In this document: positions 49,358-57,759 of the stretch, one piece after another
How the letters are laid out: each line of letters begins with the position of its first letter
How positions within the stretch are numbered: position 1 is the stretch's first letter
Source of the DNA: Enterococcus gallinarum NBRC 100675
GTDB lineage: Bacteria; Bacillota; Bacilli; Lactobacillales; Enterococcaceae
Assembly (NCBI RefSeq): GCF_001544275.1
Contig: NZ_BCQE01000003.1
Location: 1-64,000 of the forward strand
DNA length: 64,000 bases
Direction of reading: 5' to 3'
Program-made: the position numbers and the translations under genes
The notes under the pieces: generated by a model
What the model was told of the DNA's origin: nothing
Seen by the model: the letters and a program-made list of their open reading frames with translations, nothing else
Databases searched by the model: none

Positions 49358-49397
49358 AAACAAGAGCGCACTCCCAAGTGGGAATGCGCTCTTGTTT
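49358..49397. terminator. bidirectional terminator between def and the amidohydrolase
   Basis: AAACAAGAGCGCA and TGCGCTCTTGTTT, with an inner TCCC/GGGA helix, form a long GC-rich stem. Confidence 0.93.
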
Positions 49398-49420
49398 ACT
49401 TTAGTTGTCATTCATTAGGA

Positions 49421-50623
49421 TTAATTTCCCTTTGCCAAGCTGGCTTGATGGTCCGCTTTGATTTGAGACAACAATTCTGGCTTTTGATAAAGATCTAATG
49501 CAGTCAATGCGAGTAATTCCGCTGCGATCGCAATCGAGTTCAGTCCTTTGGTACTACGAGCAGCCGCTTTAAATTCCTCGGAGTGACCAGCAATGTATTC
49601 ATCCGAAATTGAGACAGTTGGCTGGATCGTGGGGATCACTTGGCTGACGTTTCCTACATCTGAAGAGCCTAAACTTGCTTTTGTTTCCACATCGATCTCT
49701 GCTTGGGGAACGCCAACTTCCTGAGTATGGGCAAAGAATAGTTCATCAAAACTTGGTGTTACGATCACATCGTCGACTGAATTCTGGAAGAGTCCAAATT
49801 CATAAGTCGTTCCTGTTGCTAAAGCTGCTCCTTTAACGATATTCTCCACTTTCTCATAGACTTCATCTAGTGTCGCCCGATTGGCTGCTCGTAAATAAAA
49901 ACGTCCAGCTGCATATTCTGGAACAACATTCGCTGCCACACCACCATCAGTGATCACGCCATGAATGTTGACATCTTTCGGCAAATGAAGACGCAACCCA
50001 TTGATCCCATTAAAAACTTGGATCAATGCCTCTAACGCATTAATGCCTTTCTCTGGTGCCGCTGCCGCATGGGATGCCCGACCATAAAATTTGATATCGA
50101 CAGGATCATTAGCCAAAGATGCGGTGGTTTTGCCATAGCGATAAGCTGGATGCACGCACAATGCAGCATCGACATCCTCAAAAAATCCTTCACGCACAAA
50201 ACTGCCCTTTGCTGAGCCATTTTCGCCCCCCTCTTCACCAGGAGTACCATAAACGCGGATTTCTCCTCCTAGTTCATCTACATAAGGTTGCAACGCACTA
50301 GCAGCCAATACAGAATAAGTTCCAAAGAGATTGTGCCCACAGGCATGACCGATGCCGGGCAGCGCATCATATTCTGCCAAAAAAGCTAATGTTGGTCCAG
50401 GTTTGCCGCTTTGATAACGGGCATCGAACCCTGTACGATGACCAGCCACTTCTTTTTCCACGGTGAATCCTTCTTTTTCTAATTGGGCAATCAGCGCATC
50501 TGCAGAATAAAATTCATAGTTGCTGACTTCTGGATGATCATGAATATCCAAAGCTAGTTCTTGGTATTCCGGTAAGCGTTGTACGATAAATTCTTTAATA
50601 GAAGTTTTTACAGTTGTTGTCAT
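49421..50623 (-). CDS. M20D-family amidohydrolase
   Basis: 400 residues of the M20 peptidase/aminoacylase fold: LALDIHDHPEVSNYE, FLAEYDALPGIGHACGHNL (metal ligands), GTPGEEGGENGSAKG and a dimerisation lid with FYGRASHAAAAPEKG. Relatives include AbgB and N-acyl-amino-acid hydrolases. It is the last gene of metN-I-Q, so release of methionine or a methionine derivative from an imported N-acyl compound is the attractive inference. 99 bp separate it from metQ. Confidence 0.88.
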   Translation of the reverse strand: MTTTVKTSIKEFIVQRLPEYQELALDIHDHPEVSNYEFYSADALIAQLEKEGFTVEKEVAGHRTGFDARYQSGKPGPTLAFLAEYDALPGIGHACGHNLFGTYSVLAASALQPYVDELGGEIRVYGTPGEEGGENGSAKGSFVREGFFEDVDAALCVHPAYRYGKTTASLANDPVDIKFYGRASHAAAAPEKGINALEALIQVFNGINGLRLHLPKDVNIHGVITDGGVAANVVPEYAAGRFYLRAANRATLDEVYEKVENIVKGAALATGTTYEFGLFQNSVDDVIVTPSFDELFFAHTQEVGVPQAEIDVETKASLGSSDVGNVSQVIPTIQPTVSISDEYIAGHSEEFKAAARSTKGLNSIAIAAELLALTALDLYQKPELLSQIKADHQASLAKGN

Positions 50624-50722
50624 ATGATTTTCTCTCCCTTTAATATGGATAAATAAGTATGAATAGTCAGTGGTCTCACAGCTCCTGCCTCAGAAAGGTA
50701 GGCATTCTTGCTATACTCTTCT

Positions 50723-51556
50723 TTACTTCGCGCCAAATGTCTCCCAGGCTGGAACGCTAGAACCTTTCGATGTTTCTTCGATAACTTTCTTTGTTTCGTC
50801 CGTTTGATAAGCAGCAACAACTTTTTGATACACTTCGTTTTCTTGATCTTCTTTACGCGCAGCAATGATGTTCACGTATGGGCGAGCCGTTTCATCTACA
50901 GGCTCTAAGAAGATCGCATCTTCTGTCGGAACAAAGCCAGCATCCACAGCCATTCCGCTATTGATTACTGAAATATCAACATCTGATAATGCGCGGGCAG
51001 TTTGGGCAGCATCTAACTCAGAGATTTTCAACTTTTGATTGTTTTCAGTGATATCCGAAACGGTCGGCGTCTGGCCTGCTGCTTCATCAACTTTGATCAA
51101 GCCAGCGCTTTGTAGTAACAACAACGCACGGCCGCCATTGGTGACGTCATTTGGAATTGCTACTGTCGCGCCTTCTTTCAATTCCTTGATATCTTTCACC
51201 TTGTCTGAATAAATCCCTAGCGGCGCATTGACTGTATTGCCGATAGAAACAAGATCCGTTCCAAACTCTTTATTGTAATTGTCTAAAAAGAACTGGTGTT
51301 GAAAAGAATTTATATCGATAGAACCATCTGCCAACGCCGCATTCGGTTGATTATAATCAGAAAATTGAACATATTCTAAGTTGATACCTTCATCTTTCAA
51401 ACGATCTTTGACATCATCCCAAACATCCGTGTCGGCACCGATCACTCCAAGTTTGACGGTTACTTCTTTCTCTTTTGTTCCAGCATTGCTATTGCTGCAC
51501 CCAGTAATAAATAATAATGCCGCACCTACCACGATTGCTTTAAGTAATTTTTTCAT
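50723..51556 (-). CDS. metQ: methionine-binding lipoprotein
   Basis: 277 residues from ATG 51556 (GGAGGAAGAAA upstream). A lipoprotein signal ends LLFITGC (Cys20), then the NlpA/MetQ fold: VTVKLGVIGADTDVWDDVKD, SFQHQFFLDNYNKEFG and VAIPNDVTNGGRALLLLQSAG. It delivers methionine to MetI. A longer frame beginning at 51646 would place 30 residues before the signal peptide and overlap metI, so it is rejected. Confidence 0.96.
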   Translation of the reverse strand: MKKLLKAIVVGAALLFITGCSNSNAGTKEKEVTVKLGVIGADTDVWDDVKDRLKDEGINLEYVQFSDYNQPNAALADGSIDINSFQHQFFLDNYNKEFGTDLVSIGNTVNAPLGIYSDKVKDIKELKEGATVAIPNDVTNGGRALLLLQSAGLIKVDEAAGQTPTVSDITENNQKLKISELDAAQTARALSDVDISVINSGMAVDAGFVPTEDAIFLEPVDETARPYVNIIAARKEDQENEVYQKVVAAYQTDETKKVIEETSKGSSVPAWETFGAK

Positions 51557-51608
51557 TTTCTTCCTCCAATAGTTTCTACTTAATTTTATTTGTTTTTTTT
51601 TGCCCTTT

Positions 51609-52289
51609 TTAGTGGCTGACTTTTTTAACCAACAGATTGCTGACAAATTGACTAAAAAAGACCAAAATTAAAATGATCAGTGTCGCCATGATGGTGACGT
51701 CGTTTTGGAAACGATTATAGCCGCGGGTGATCGCCAAGTTCCCTAAACCGCCAGCACCAACTGCACCAGCCATTGCGGTCAGTCCAATCACATTGATGAT
51801 CGTTAAAGCAGAGACGCGAATGATCCCAGCCAACCCTTCGGGTAAATAGACCCGCACAATAATTCCCAATGGACTGGTTCCCATTGCTTCTGCCGCTTCA
51901 ATAACCCCAGGATCAACTTCTAATAGGGCAATTTCGATTTGACGAGCAAAGAAAGGAATGATCCCTGCAATCAATGGAACCAAAGCAGCTGTTTCCCCAA
52001 TCGTTGTTCCTACGATCAAACGAGTCGTCGTTCCTAACAAAGCCAATAGGATAATAAAAGGAATGGAACGTACGATGTTGATGATTTTATCCAAAAGTTC
52101 AAATAATCCGCGGCTTTCCAAAATACCTCCTGGTCGGGTCACGACAAGAACAATGCCCAAAATGATTCCTAAAATCCCTGCAATCAGTGCTGTCCAAAAG
52201 GTCATGTATAATGTTTGGATCGTTGCTTCTACAAATTCATCAGAGATAGCAACGACATTGGGAAAATACCGTTCAAAAAAAGTGCTCAT
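51609..52289 (-). CDS. metI: methionine ABC transporter permease
   Basis: 226 residues with five to six membrane helices. The binding-protein-dependent transport signature is EAAEAMGTSPLGIIVRVYLPEG. Its ATG follows the metN stop directly. It forms the channel for methionine import together with MetN and MetQ. Confidence 0.95.
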   Translation of the reverse strand: MSTFFERYFPNVVAISDEFVEATIQTLYMTFWTALIAGILGIILGIVLVVTRPGGILESRGLFELLDKIINIVRSIPFIILLALLGTTTRLIVGTTIGETAALVPLIAGIIPFFARQIEIALLEVDPGVIEAAEAMGTSPLGIIVRVYLPEGLAGIIRVSALTIINVIGLTAMAGAVGAGGLGNLAITRGYNRFQNDVTIMATLIILILVFFSQFVSNLLVKKVSH

Positions 52290-53366
52290 CTAAAATCCTC
52301 CTTCAATCACGTTATTCAATGGTTCCGCGTGATTTTGCTTAATGATATTCGTGTAAACACCTTGATCCGCGAGAAAATCTAATGCTCGTTTACGCTGCCC
52401 ATATTCCCCTGATAAACTAACGATCAAACTACCGATGGGAACATCTTGCAGAATCTCTACGTTTCCGTAGAGGATATTCGTCGTTACTTGATAACGACTA
52501 AACAATTGTGCGATCAATGGTTCATTGGTCTGATCCCCAACATAAGACAGTTCCACCAGCCATTCGTTGGCAGCCAATGAGGAGAATTTCGCACTGCCGA
52601 GAATCGTTTCCAGCGCTTGATCAATATGAGTAGCAGTCCGAATAAAGTCTTTTGTCAGCGGTTTTGCCGGCTGGCTAAAAATTTGAACACTCTTTCCTTG
52701 TTCAATGATCTCGCCATTTTCCATTACAGCGACTTTATTACAGATTTCTTTCACCACTTGCATCTCATGAGTGATAATGACGATCGTCAACCCTAATTTA
52801 CGATTGAGTTTTTTCAATAATGCAAGTATCTGTAATGTTGTCTTAGGATCAAGTGCGCTAGTCGCCTCATCGCAGAGCAAGATCTCTGGGTCGTTGGCTA
52901 ATGCTCGTGCGATGGCGACTCGCTGCTTTTGTCCCCCTGAAAGTTGACTAGGAAACGACCTTGCCTTTTCTTCCAGTCCAACCAAGGACAGCAATTCTGT
53001 CACTTTTTGACGACGTTCCTGTTTGGAGATTCCTGCATATTTCAAGGAAAAATCCACGTTGTCAAAGACATTCCGGCTATCCATCAAATTGAAATGCTGA
53101 AAGATCATTCCGATCGTTTTCCTTTTTTCTCTTAATGCTTTAGCCGGTAATGCGGTCAATTCAGTCTGATTGACTACGACACTCCCTGACGTTGGACGCT
53201 GCAATAAATTGATTACGCGTACCAGGGTACTTTTACCCGCGCCGGAGTAGCCGACGATCCCATAAACATCGCCTTTATCTACTTCTAGTGACACATTTTT
53301 GACCGCTTGGACCGTTTCCTTGTTTGGTTGTGTGAATGTCACCGATACATCCTTTAATGAAATCAT
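52290..53366 (-). CDS. metN: methionine ABC transporter ATPase
   Basis: 358 residues. Walker [12 protein letters not shown] (about 38-48), signature [15 protein letters not shown], Walker [17 protein letters not shown]-loop [11 protein letters not shown] and a C-terminal NIL regulatory domain (about 275-358), through which methionine inhibits transport in E. coli. First gene of metN-I-Q-amidohydrolase, behind a 740-base leader with two T-boxes. AAGGAGG precedes the ATG. Confidence 0.97.
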   Translation of the reverse strand: MISLKDVSVTFTQPNKETVQAVKNVSLEVDKGDVYGIVGYSGAGKSTLVRVINLLQRPTSGSVVVNQTELTALPAKALREKRKTIGMIFQHFNLMDSRNVFDNVDFSLKYAGISKQERRQKVTELLSLVGLEEKARSFPSQLSGGQKQRVAIARALANDPEILLCDEATSALDPKTTLQILALLKKLNRKLGLTIVIITHEMQVVKEICNKVAVMENGEIIEQGKSVQIFSQPAKPLTKDFIRTATHIDQALETILGSAKFSSLAANEWLVELSYVGDQTNEPLIAQLFSRYQVTTNILYGNVEILQDVPIGSLIVSLSGEYGQRKRALDFLADQGVYTNIIKQNHAEPLNNVIEGGF

Positions 53367-53489
53367 TTTTTTCCTCCTTATTATCGCCGATTGATTAACT
53401 AGTTGATTTTTGGGGTGATCAACTACGCTCCCTCCGGTCGCCTAGTACTGTTCATCATCTGCTCGGGTCTTTGACCAATCGCAGTGATT

Positions 53490-53760
53490 CACAGCAAAAA
53501 GGCGTCCTCAAGCAAGCCAGTTATGGCTTGCTTGAGGACGCCTTTTTGCGTGTTACCACCTCAGTTTAAGCTATATTCACATATAGCTCCTCTTCGAGTA
53601 CGATCATACTCTAGCAAGATAACGGATGCTGCCGTCGCCGCCTTGCATCATTGCTCGGGACGAATCACTCCTTGGCCATTTTCCAAAATTCGTTTCCTGC
53701 TTCTTTTCAGCTACCGAAGCTCTCTGTTTAGGAACATTCCTTTTGTACTTACCAATTCAT
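53490..53760 (-). promoter_or_regulatory. second (gene-proximal) T-box leader, Met specifier
   Basis: Read leftward: stem I region with AACAGAGAG; a candidate specifier AUG in GGAAAATGGCC (about 53670-53681); the T-box GAGGTGGTAACACG (53549-53562); then a terminator stem GGCGTCCTCAAGCAAGCC and its complement (53501-53542) with TTTTTG. Uncharged tRNA-Met would stabilise the antiterminator and allow metN expression. Confidence 0.88.
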
Positions 53761-53813
53761 CGTGTTGACTCTATTTTTTTATGCCGCTTTTTGTTTTCAA
53801 AGATCGATGAAAA

Positions 53814-54103
53814 CAAAAAAAGTCCTTTTACCAGCATCTGCTGATAAAAGGACGATCACTCGTGTTACCACCTTTTGTTCAGAAGGTTTCCCTTCCCTCA
53901 ACCCAACGTCTATCAAGAAAATTCCATCAAGAGATTGGTGCTCCTTTTAACGGTAGAGCAGATTCCGTGATTGCCTACTTATCGACAATCAATCCTCCAA
54001 GGCCATTTTTCAACGTTTCAGACTTAACTCTTTCCACCAACCAGAGTCTCTCTTTAAAGTATCTACGATTACTTTCCTTATCAACGGATAGTTATTCTTG
54101 TTG
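53814..54103 (-). promoter_or_regulatory. first (promoter-proximal) T-box leader, Met specifier
   Basis: Read leftward: AAGAGAGACTCTGGTTGGTGG in stem I; a candidate AUG specifier in GAAAAATGGCC (about 54000-54010); T-box AAAGGTGGTAACACG (53861-53875); then terminator GTCCTTTTA/TAAAAGGAC (53822-53853) with an eight-T run. It is a complete T-box with its own terminator, about 50 bases upstream of the second one. Confidence 0.9.
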
Positions 54104-54109
54104 AAATAT

Positions 54110-54138
54110 ACTTTACCGGAAAAAGGATACCTTGTCAA
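54110..54138 (-). promoter_or_regulatory. promoter of the T-box/metNIQ leader
   Basis: Minus strand -35 TTGACA (54133-54138), 17-bp spacer, -10 TAAAGT (54110-54115). It lies inside the last codons of the upstream cysteine hydrolase gene, which places the transcript start near 54103, just before the first T-box. Confidence 0.75.
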
Positions 54139-54667
54139 TCAGAAAACTATTTTTTTCAGAATTTTTTGGCAATGCTAGAATCTGGGCATAGCGATCTTGC
54201 CAGATCCGCTCATACCAATGAATGATTTCAGCAGCTGACCAGCCTTCGGATGCATAAGTAGTCGTTGCTTGCTGATACAACACATTCTGATACCCTAATC
54301 CATGGGCAAATTTGATCGTGCCATCCATACAAAATTCAGTCTGCGCACCGATCCATTCGATGCTGCGAACATGGTGCTTTGTCAACAAGGACTGTAAGGA
54401 GGTATTGAAAAAGCTATTCGCATGAGTCTTGCGCAAAAACAAGTCGGTTGCTTGCACAGCCAAATCTGGATGTAAGAGCCATTCATCTGTTTGGTAGCCG
54501 AGTTCTTCTTCCTCATGCTGCACAAATAAAACGGGGCGTTGTGCATGACGGTAAGTTTGGATCCGCTGGTTGGCAAACAACAGCAGCGAATCGAGATGAT
54601 CCAGTTTGGTGCCATTGTTTGAACACACACCTTTTTGTAAATCAACGATGATCAGAATATCTTGCAT
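54113..54667 (-). CDS. isochorismatase-like cysteine hydrolase
   Basis: 184 residues with the family triad Asp9 (LIIVDLQKG), Lys80 (FLRKTHANSF) and Cys113 (GAQTEFCMDGT), preceded by the cis-peptide region WIGAQ. The family covers nicotinamidases, isochorismatases and other amidases. Lying 11 bp after a NiaR-like gene, nicotinamide hydrolysis is one inference, but the nicotinamidase metal site (DxH) is not clearly present. Its end contains the met leader promoter. Confidence 0.85.
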   Translation of the reverse strand: MQDILIIVDLQKGVCSNNGTKLDHLDSLLLFANQRIQTYRHAQRPVLFVQHEEEELGYQTDEWLLHPDLAVQATDLFLRKTHANSFFNTSLQSLLTKHHVRSIEWIGAQTEFCMDGTIKFAHGLGYQNVLYQQATTTYASEGWSAAEIIHWYERIWQDRYAQILALPKNSEKNSFLIDKVSFFR

Positions 54668-54678
54668 CCACTTCTCCT

Positions 54679-55194
54679 TTAGTTTTGGTATAAGATTCCT
54701 TTATCAGCCAACAATTGCTTTGCTTGCTCTAACTCTGCTGCTTCTTGGTAGCGTAACGTATGGAGATGGATCCCATTGGTCAAATCAGAAAGCAGGCGGG
54801 CTTGTGAATGCTGGTATTTCCGCATAAAGTCTGCGACATCTTGTTCCGTTTTGATCCGCAGATTCCCTGTTAATTCCCCATAAATCTCATGTTCAACGAT
54901 CACATCAATCACTTCGATTCCGCAAGAGACAAATGTCAACAATTCTTCTTCTGTTTGTTCCGGACGGTGTTGCACAGCAAGTTTGCTGACATGACCTGTC
55001 TCACTTGCAGCTTCTAAGCGGTAACCGCGAGCGGTAGCCACGATAGCCTCTCCTGCTGCTCGCAACAAGGCAATGTCCCCAACGATGATTTGGCGGCTGA
55101 CACCTAACTCTCCCGCTAATTTACTAGCACTGATCGGTTTCTCGGCGGCCTGCAACTGCTTGATGATTGCTTCCCGTCGTGTTGCTCCATCCAT
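54679..55194 (-). CDS. niaR: NiaR-type transcriptional repressor (HTH_11 plus 3H domain)
   Basis: 171 residues. N-terminal winged helix (RREAIIKQLQAAEKPISASK, then LAGELGVSRQIIVGDIALLR), then the 3H metal/niacin-binding domain with its His set (VIVEHEIYGEL, GIHLHTL). NiaR represses NAD salvage and niacin-uptake genes when nicotinate is present. It follows the preceding gene with a TAATG overlap; the second ATG (55194) has better spacing from GGAGGG. Its targets here are unknown. Confidence 0.88.
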   Translation of the reverse strand: MDGATRREAIIKQLQAAEKPISASKLAGELGVSRQIIVGDIALLRAAGEAIVATARGYRLEAASETGHVSKLAVQHRPEQTEEELLTFVSCGIEVIDVIVEHEIYGELTGNLRIKTEQDVADFMRKYQHSQARLLSDLTNGIHLHTLRYQEAAELEQAKQLLADKGILYQN

Positions 55195-55196
55195 CA

Positions 55197-56090
55197 TTAT
55201 CCCTCCAATTGATTCTTTTGATAAGTGCGAGAATGTTCCATGATCGACTCAAAGGTTGCGACAATCGTTTCTTCGAAGGCTTTATTGGAAACGGACTGGC
55301 GAACATTGTTCAAAACAGCTTCTTCCCGAGATTCATCCAGAACTGCTGTCTGTTCCTGTTTTTTCCATTGGACGATTTCACTGACTGCTGTCATGCGTTT
55401 TTCTAATAATTCTGTCAGTTCTCGATCAATCGCATCGATCGTCTCCCGTTGATGATCGATAGCAGCAACGACTTCTGTCGTGCTTTTAGTGGCGGGAGCG
55501 ACATCTTTTGCGATCTCTTCGATGGTTTCACCAGATTCAATGGTTTTGATGATCCGAGCTGGATTTCCAGCGATCACCACGTTATCAGGGAAGGATTTAG
55601 TCACGACACTTCCCGCACCAACGACCACGTTATCGCCTAAACGAACACCTGGAAGGATAACTGCACCACCACCGATCCAAGCATTGTCGCCAACTGTAAT
55701 TGGTGCGCCATACTCAAGGCCACTATTACGCTTGACTGGATGCAATGGATGAGAAGCTGTAAAGAGACGAACATTTGGTGCTAGCATACAGTTATCACCA
55801 AAGGTAATGGGACAAACATCTAAAAAGATACAATCATAATTGGCATAGAAATTTTTTCCAACTGAAATATTATAGCCGTAATCAAAGCGGACATTCGGTT
55901 CGATATAGATACGGCCAGCCACTTGACCAAATGTCTCTTTTAGCAGTTGTTCTTTGATCATCGGTTCGGATTCCCGATTGATCAAGTGCATTTGTTCTCT
56001 GGCAAATTTGCGATCGGCAACTAATTCTGGATCTGGTGAAAAATACAATTCACCAGCAATCATTTTTTCTTTTTCTGTACGTTCTGTCAT
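55197..56090 (-). CDS. hexapeptide acetyltransferase fused to AroQ chorismate mutase
   Basis: 297 residues in two domains. Residues 1-185 are a maltose/galactoside O-acetyltransferase-type left-handed beta-helix ([20 protein letters not shown], catalytic His114 in [24 protein letters not shown]). Residues about 205-297 are an AroQ-type chorismate mutase. Arg215, Arg232, Lys243, Asp252, Arg255 and Glu256 keep exactly the spacing of E. coli Arg11, Arg28, Lys39, Asp48, Arg51 and Glu52, and Glu281 may take the place of Gln88. It would make prephenate for Phe/Tyr synthesis. Why it is fused to an acetyltransferase is unknown. Confidence 0.9.
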   Translation of the reverse strand: MTERTEKEKMIAGELYFSPDPELVADRKFAREQMHLINRESEPMIKEQLLKETFGQVAGRIYIEPNVRFDYGYNISVGKNFYANYDCIFLDVCPITFGDNCMLAPNVRLFTASHPLHPVKRNSGLEYGAPITVGDNAWIGGGAVILPGVRLGDNVVVGAGSVVTKSFPDNVVIAGNPARIIKTIESGETIEEIAKDVAPATKSTTEVVAAIDHQRETIDAIDRELTELLEKRMTAVSEIVQWKKQEQTAVLDESREEAVLNNVRQSVSNKAFEETIVATFESIMEHSRTYQKNQLEG

Positions 56091-56117
56091 AATGTGCCTC
56101 CATACTCCTTTTCAATT

Positions 56118-56816
56118 TTAGTGTGAGAGTTTTGCAAAAACTGTTTCCCCACTTGCTAAAACTTGAGGAGTCGTATTTTGTTCAAGCATTGTTTGGTTGA
56201 TGATCAAGCAATTCTGGCTATTTTGATACTGCAACAAACCAGCAAAAGGATAGACTTGTAATGAGGTGCCTACCACGACCACTAGCTGTGCATTGGCAAC
56301 AGCGTTGATAGCTGCAGTAATTGTTTCTTCGCTGAAACCTTCTTCATACAAGACGATCGCTGGACGAATCTGTCCACCGCAATCGGCATGATGCCAGTCT
56401 GTCAAATAGGTTTGCCAAGGAACTTCTGCACCGCATTGACGGCAGTAACAGCGGTAAAGGGTCCCGTGGAAATCAATACGCTGCTGACTCCCCGCCTGTT
56501 GATGGAGGCCATCAATGTTTTGCGAGACTACCCAAACGTTCCGTTCTTGAGCGAACTCTGCCATCGTCTGATGGATCACATTGGGCTTTGCTTCAGGATG
56601 GTAGAGATGTTTGACAAATTGATAAAATTTATCCGGCTCTCTGACCATACAAGTATGACTCAACAGATATTCTGGCGCTTCAATGCCATGATAAATCCCT
56701 TTCAAAGAGCGGTAATCCGGAATACCGGAAGGGGTTGAAACGCCCGCTCCTGTCAAAAAAGTGATAGACTCGGCAGCTTGAATCTTTTCGACAGCTGTTT
56801 CAATCGATACTAACAT
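56118..56816 (-). CDS. SIR2-family NAD-dependent protein deacylase (sirtuin)
   Basis: 232 residues. NAD site GAGVSTPSGIPDYRS (23-37), SQNIDGLHQQAG (98-109), catalytic His117 in DFHGTL and a zinc module with CRQC (125-128). The second zinc pair reads HADC (143-146), with His where Cys is usual. It removes acyl groups from lysine while consuming NAD, releasing nicotinamide. The neighbouring NiaR-like and cysteine hydrolase genes give an NAD-metabolism context. Class U/M is not decided. Confidence 0.92.
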   Translation of the reverse strand: MLVSIETAVEKIQAAESITFLTGAGVSTPSGIPDYRSLKGIYHGIEAPEYLLSHTCMVREPDKFYQFVKHLYHPEAKPNVIHQTMAEFAQERNVWVVSQNIDGLHQQAGSQQRIDFHGTLYRCYCRQCGAEVPWQTYLTDWHHADCGGQIRPAIVLYEEGFSEETITAAINAVANAQLVVVVGTSLQVYPFAGLLQYQNSQNCLIINQTMLEQNTTPQVLASGETVFAKLSH

Positions 56817-57038
56817 TTTGCTGAACTCCTTCCGTGATTGTTCTACTTTTTAATAGTATACCTAATTTCCCCATTTTTTATAACCATCATCCGCGATTTT
56901 TCACAAACCTTCCCTTGAAAAAGCCTCAACAGGAAGGAAATCTTCACTTGGAATTTTCAGCTCATTTCATTGATTCTTTCATGACATTCTACAAAAAACG
57001 TGGTAAACTATTCACGAATCAAAGTGAGGTGAAATACA

Positions 57039-57341
57039 TTGGTAGCATCTATTATTTATTGGGCAATGATCATCATCAGTTTCGGCTGGTTGGCAGTTAG
57101 CTTATACTTCTCTATTTTCTATTTATCTCGTAAAGAAAATGGAAATCTATGGGCGTTTGCTTTCTTAAATGTCATCACAGCAATCATTCAAGCACTCGTT
57201 CTATTGGTTTATCGTACATTAGGTCAAGACTGGGGCGTTACACAATACTCAAGTCTCATTTATTTAGCTCTAGGCTTATTACTAGGTCTGACAGTTATTC
57301 AAGCTGTCTTAGGCCGCGAACCAAAAGCCAAAGTTGCTTAA
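57039..57341 (+). CDS. three-helix membrane protein, unknown
   Basis: 100 residues starting at TTG, 7 nt after GAGGTG. Three membrane spans: IIYWAMIIISFGWLAVSLYF, FAFLNVITAIIQALVLLVY and LIYLALGLLLGLTVIQAVLG, with a short RKENGN loop and a basic tail. I do not recognise a named family. It is monocistronic, with a terminator directly downstream. Confidence 0.7.
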   Translation: MVASIIYWAMIIISFGWLAVSLYFSIFYLSRKENGNLWAFAFLNVITAIIQALVLLVYRTLGQDWGVTQYSSLIYLALGLLLGLTVIQAVLGREPKAKVA

Positions 57342-57357
57342 AGTATCCGAAAGTAAA

Positions 57358-57399
57358 GAAAAGCAGTTCCCTTTTCCAAAGAAAAGAGACTGCTTTTTT
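57358..57399 (+). terminator. terminator after the membrane protein
   Basis: AAAAGCAGT and ACTGCTTTT, with inner TTTTC/GAAAA, followed by T8. Confidence 0.85.
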
Positions 57400-57411
57400 T
57401 GTTGAAAAGAA

Positions 57412-57716
57412 TTGACAAATCCACCTTTTTCTTCTACACTCGATTAAGTATCATAATCAAATACGAGTATCCTTTAACATTTAGGTAGAGGTCGCGAGGT
57501 TCATTAATCCTGCTGAGTGAAGCAACACGTCAAAAGCAGAGCTAGGGAACATCGCCGAAACAAAATGATTCTTGCTTGAATTATTTTGTTGGGACGCAAG
57601 TGAACAACTTGCGTACTGTCTTAGCTTGGCTAAGTTGCGCTATGTTTTGTGAAAGGTTTGTCGACGAAATTGTCAACAGCCGTTTTCCAATCATGGAGTA
57701 CGGCTGTTTTTTTGTT
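57412..57716 (+). promoter_or_regulatory. promoter and lysine riboswitch (L-box) with terminator
   Basis: Promoter TTGACA (57412-57417), 17 bp, TACACT (57435-57440). The leader holds L-box hallmarks: GGTAGAGGTCGCGAGG (57484-57499), AGAGCTAGGGAACATCGCCG (57538-57557), the TTGGGACGCAAGT/ACTTGCGTACTGTC P5 region (57589-57620) and a later TTAGC/GCTAA helix. A terminator ACAGCCGT/ACGGCTGT (57676-57707) with TTTTTTT ends it. With lysine bound, transcription should stop before the transporter. Confidence 0.9.
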
Positions 57717-57759
57717 ACCTTTGCCTGTCTGTAGTGCCACTCGTGAAAGGAAAGAGAAA

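Noticed and set aside
53484-54104. Several + strand frames (60-95 codons) upstream of metN
   Set aside because: They run antisense through the two T-box leaders, whose conserved structure explains the sequence.
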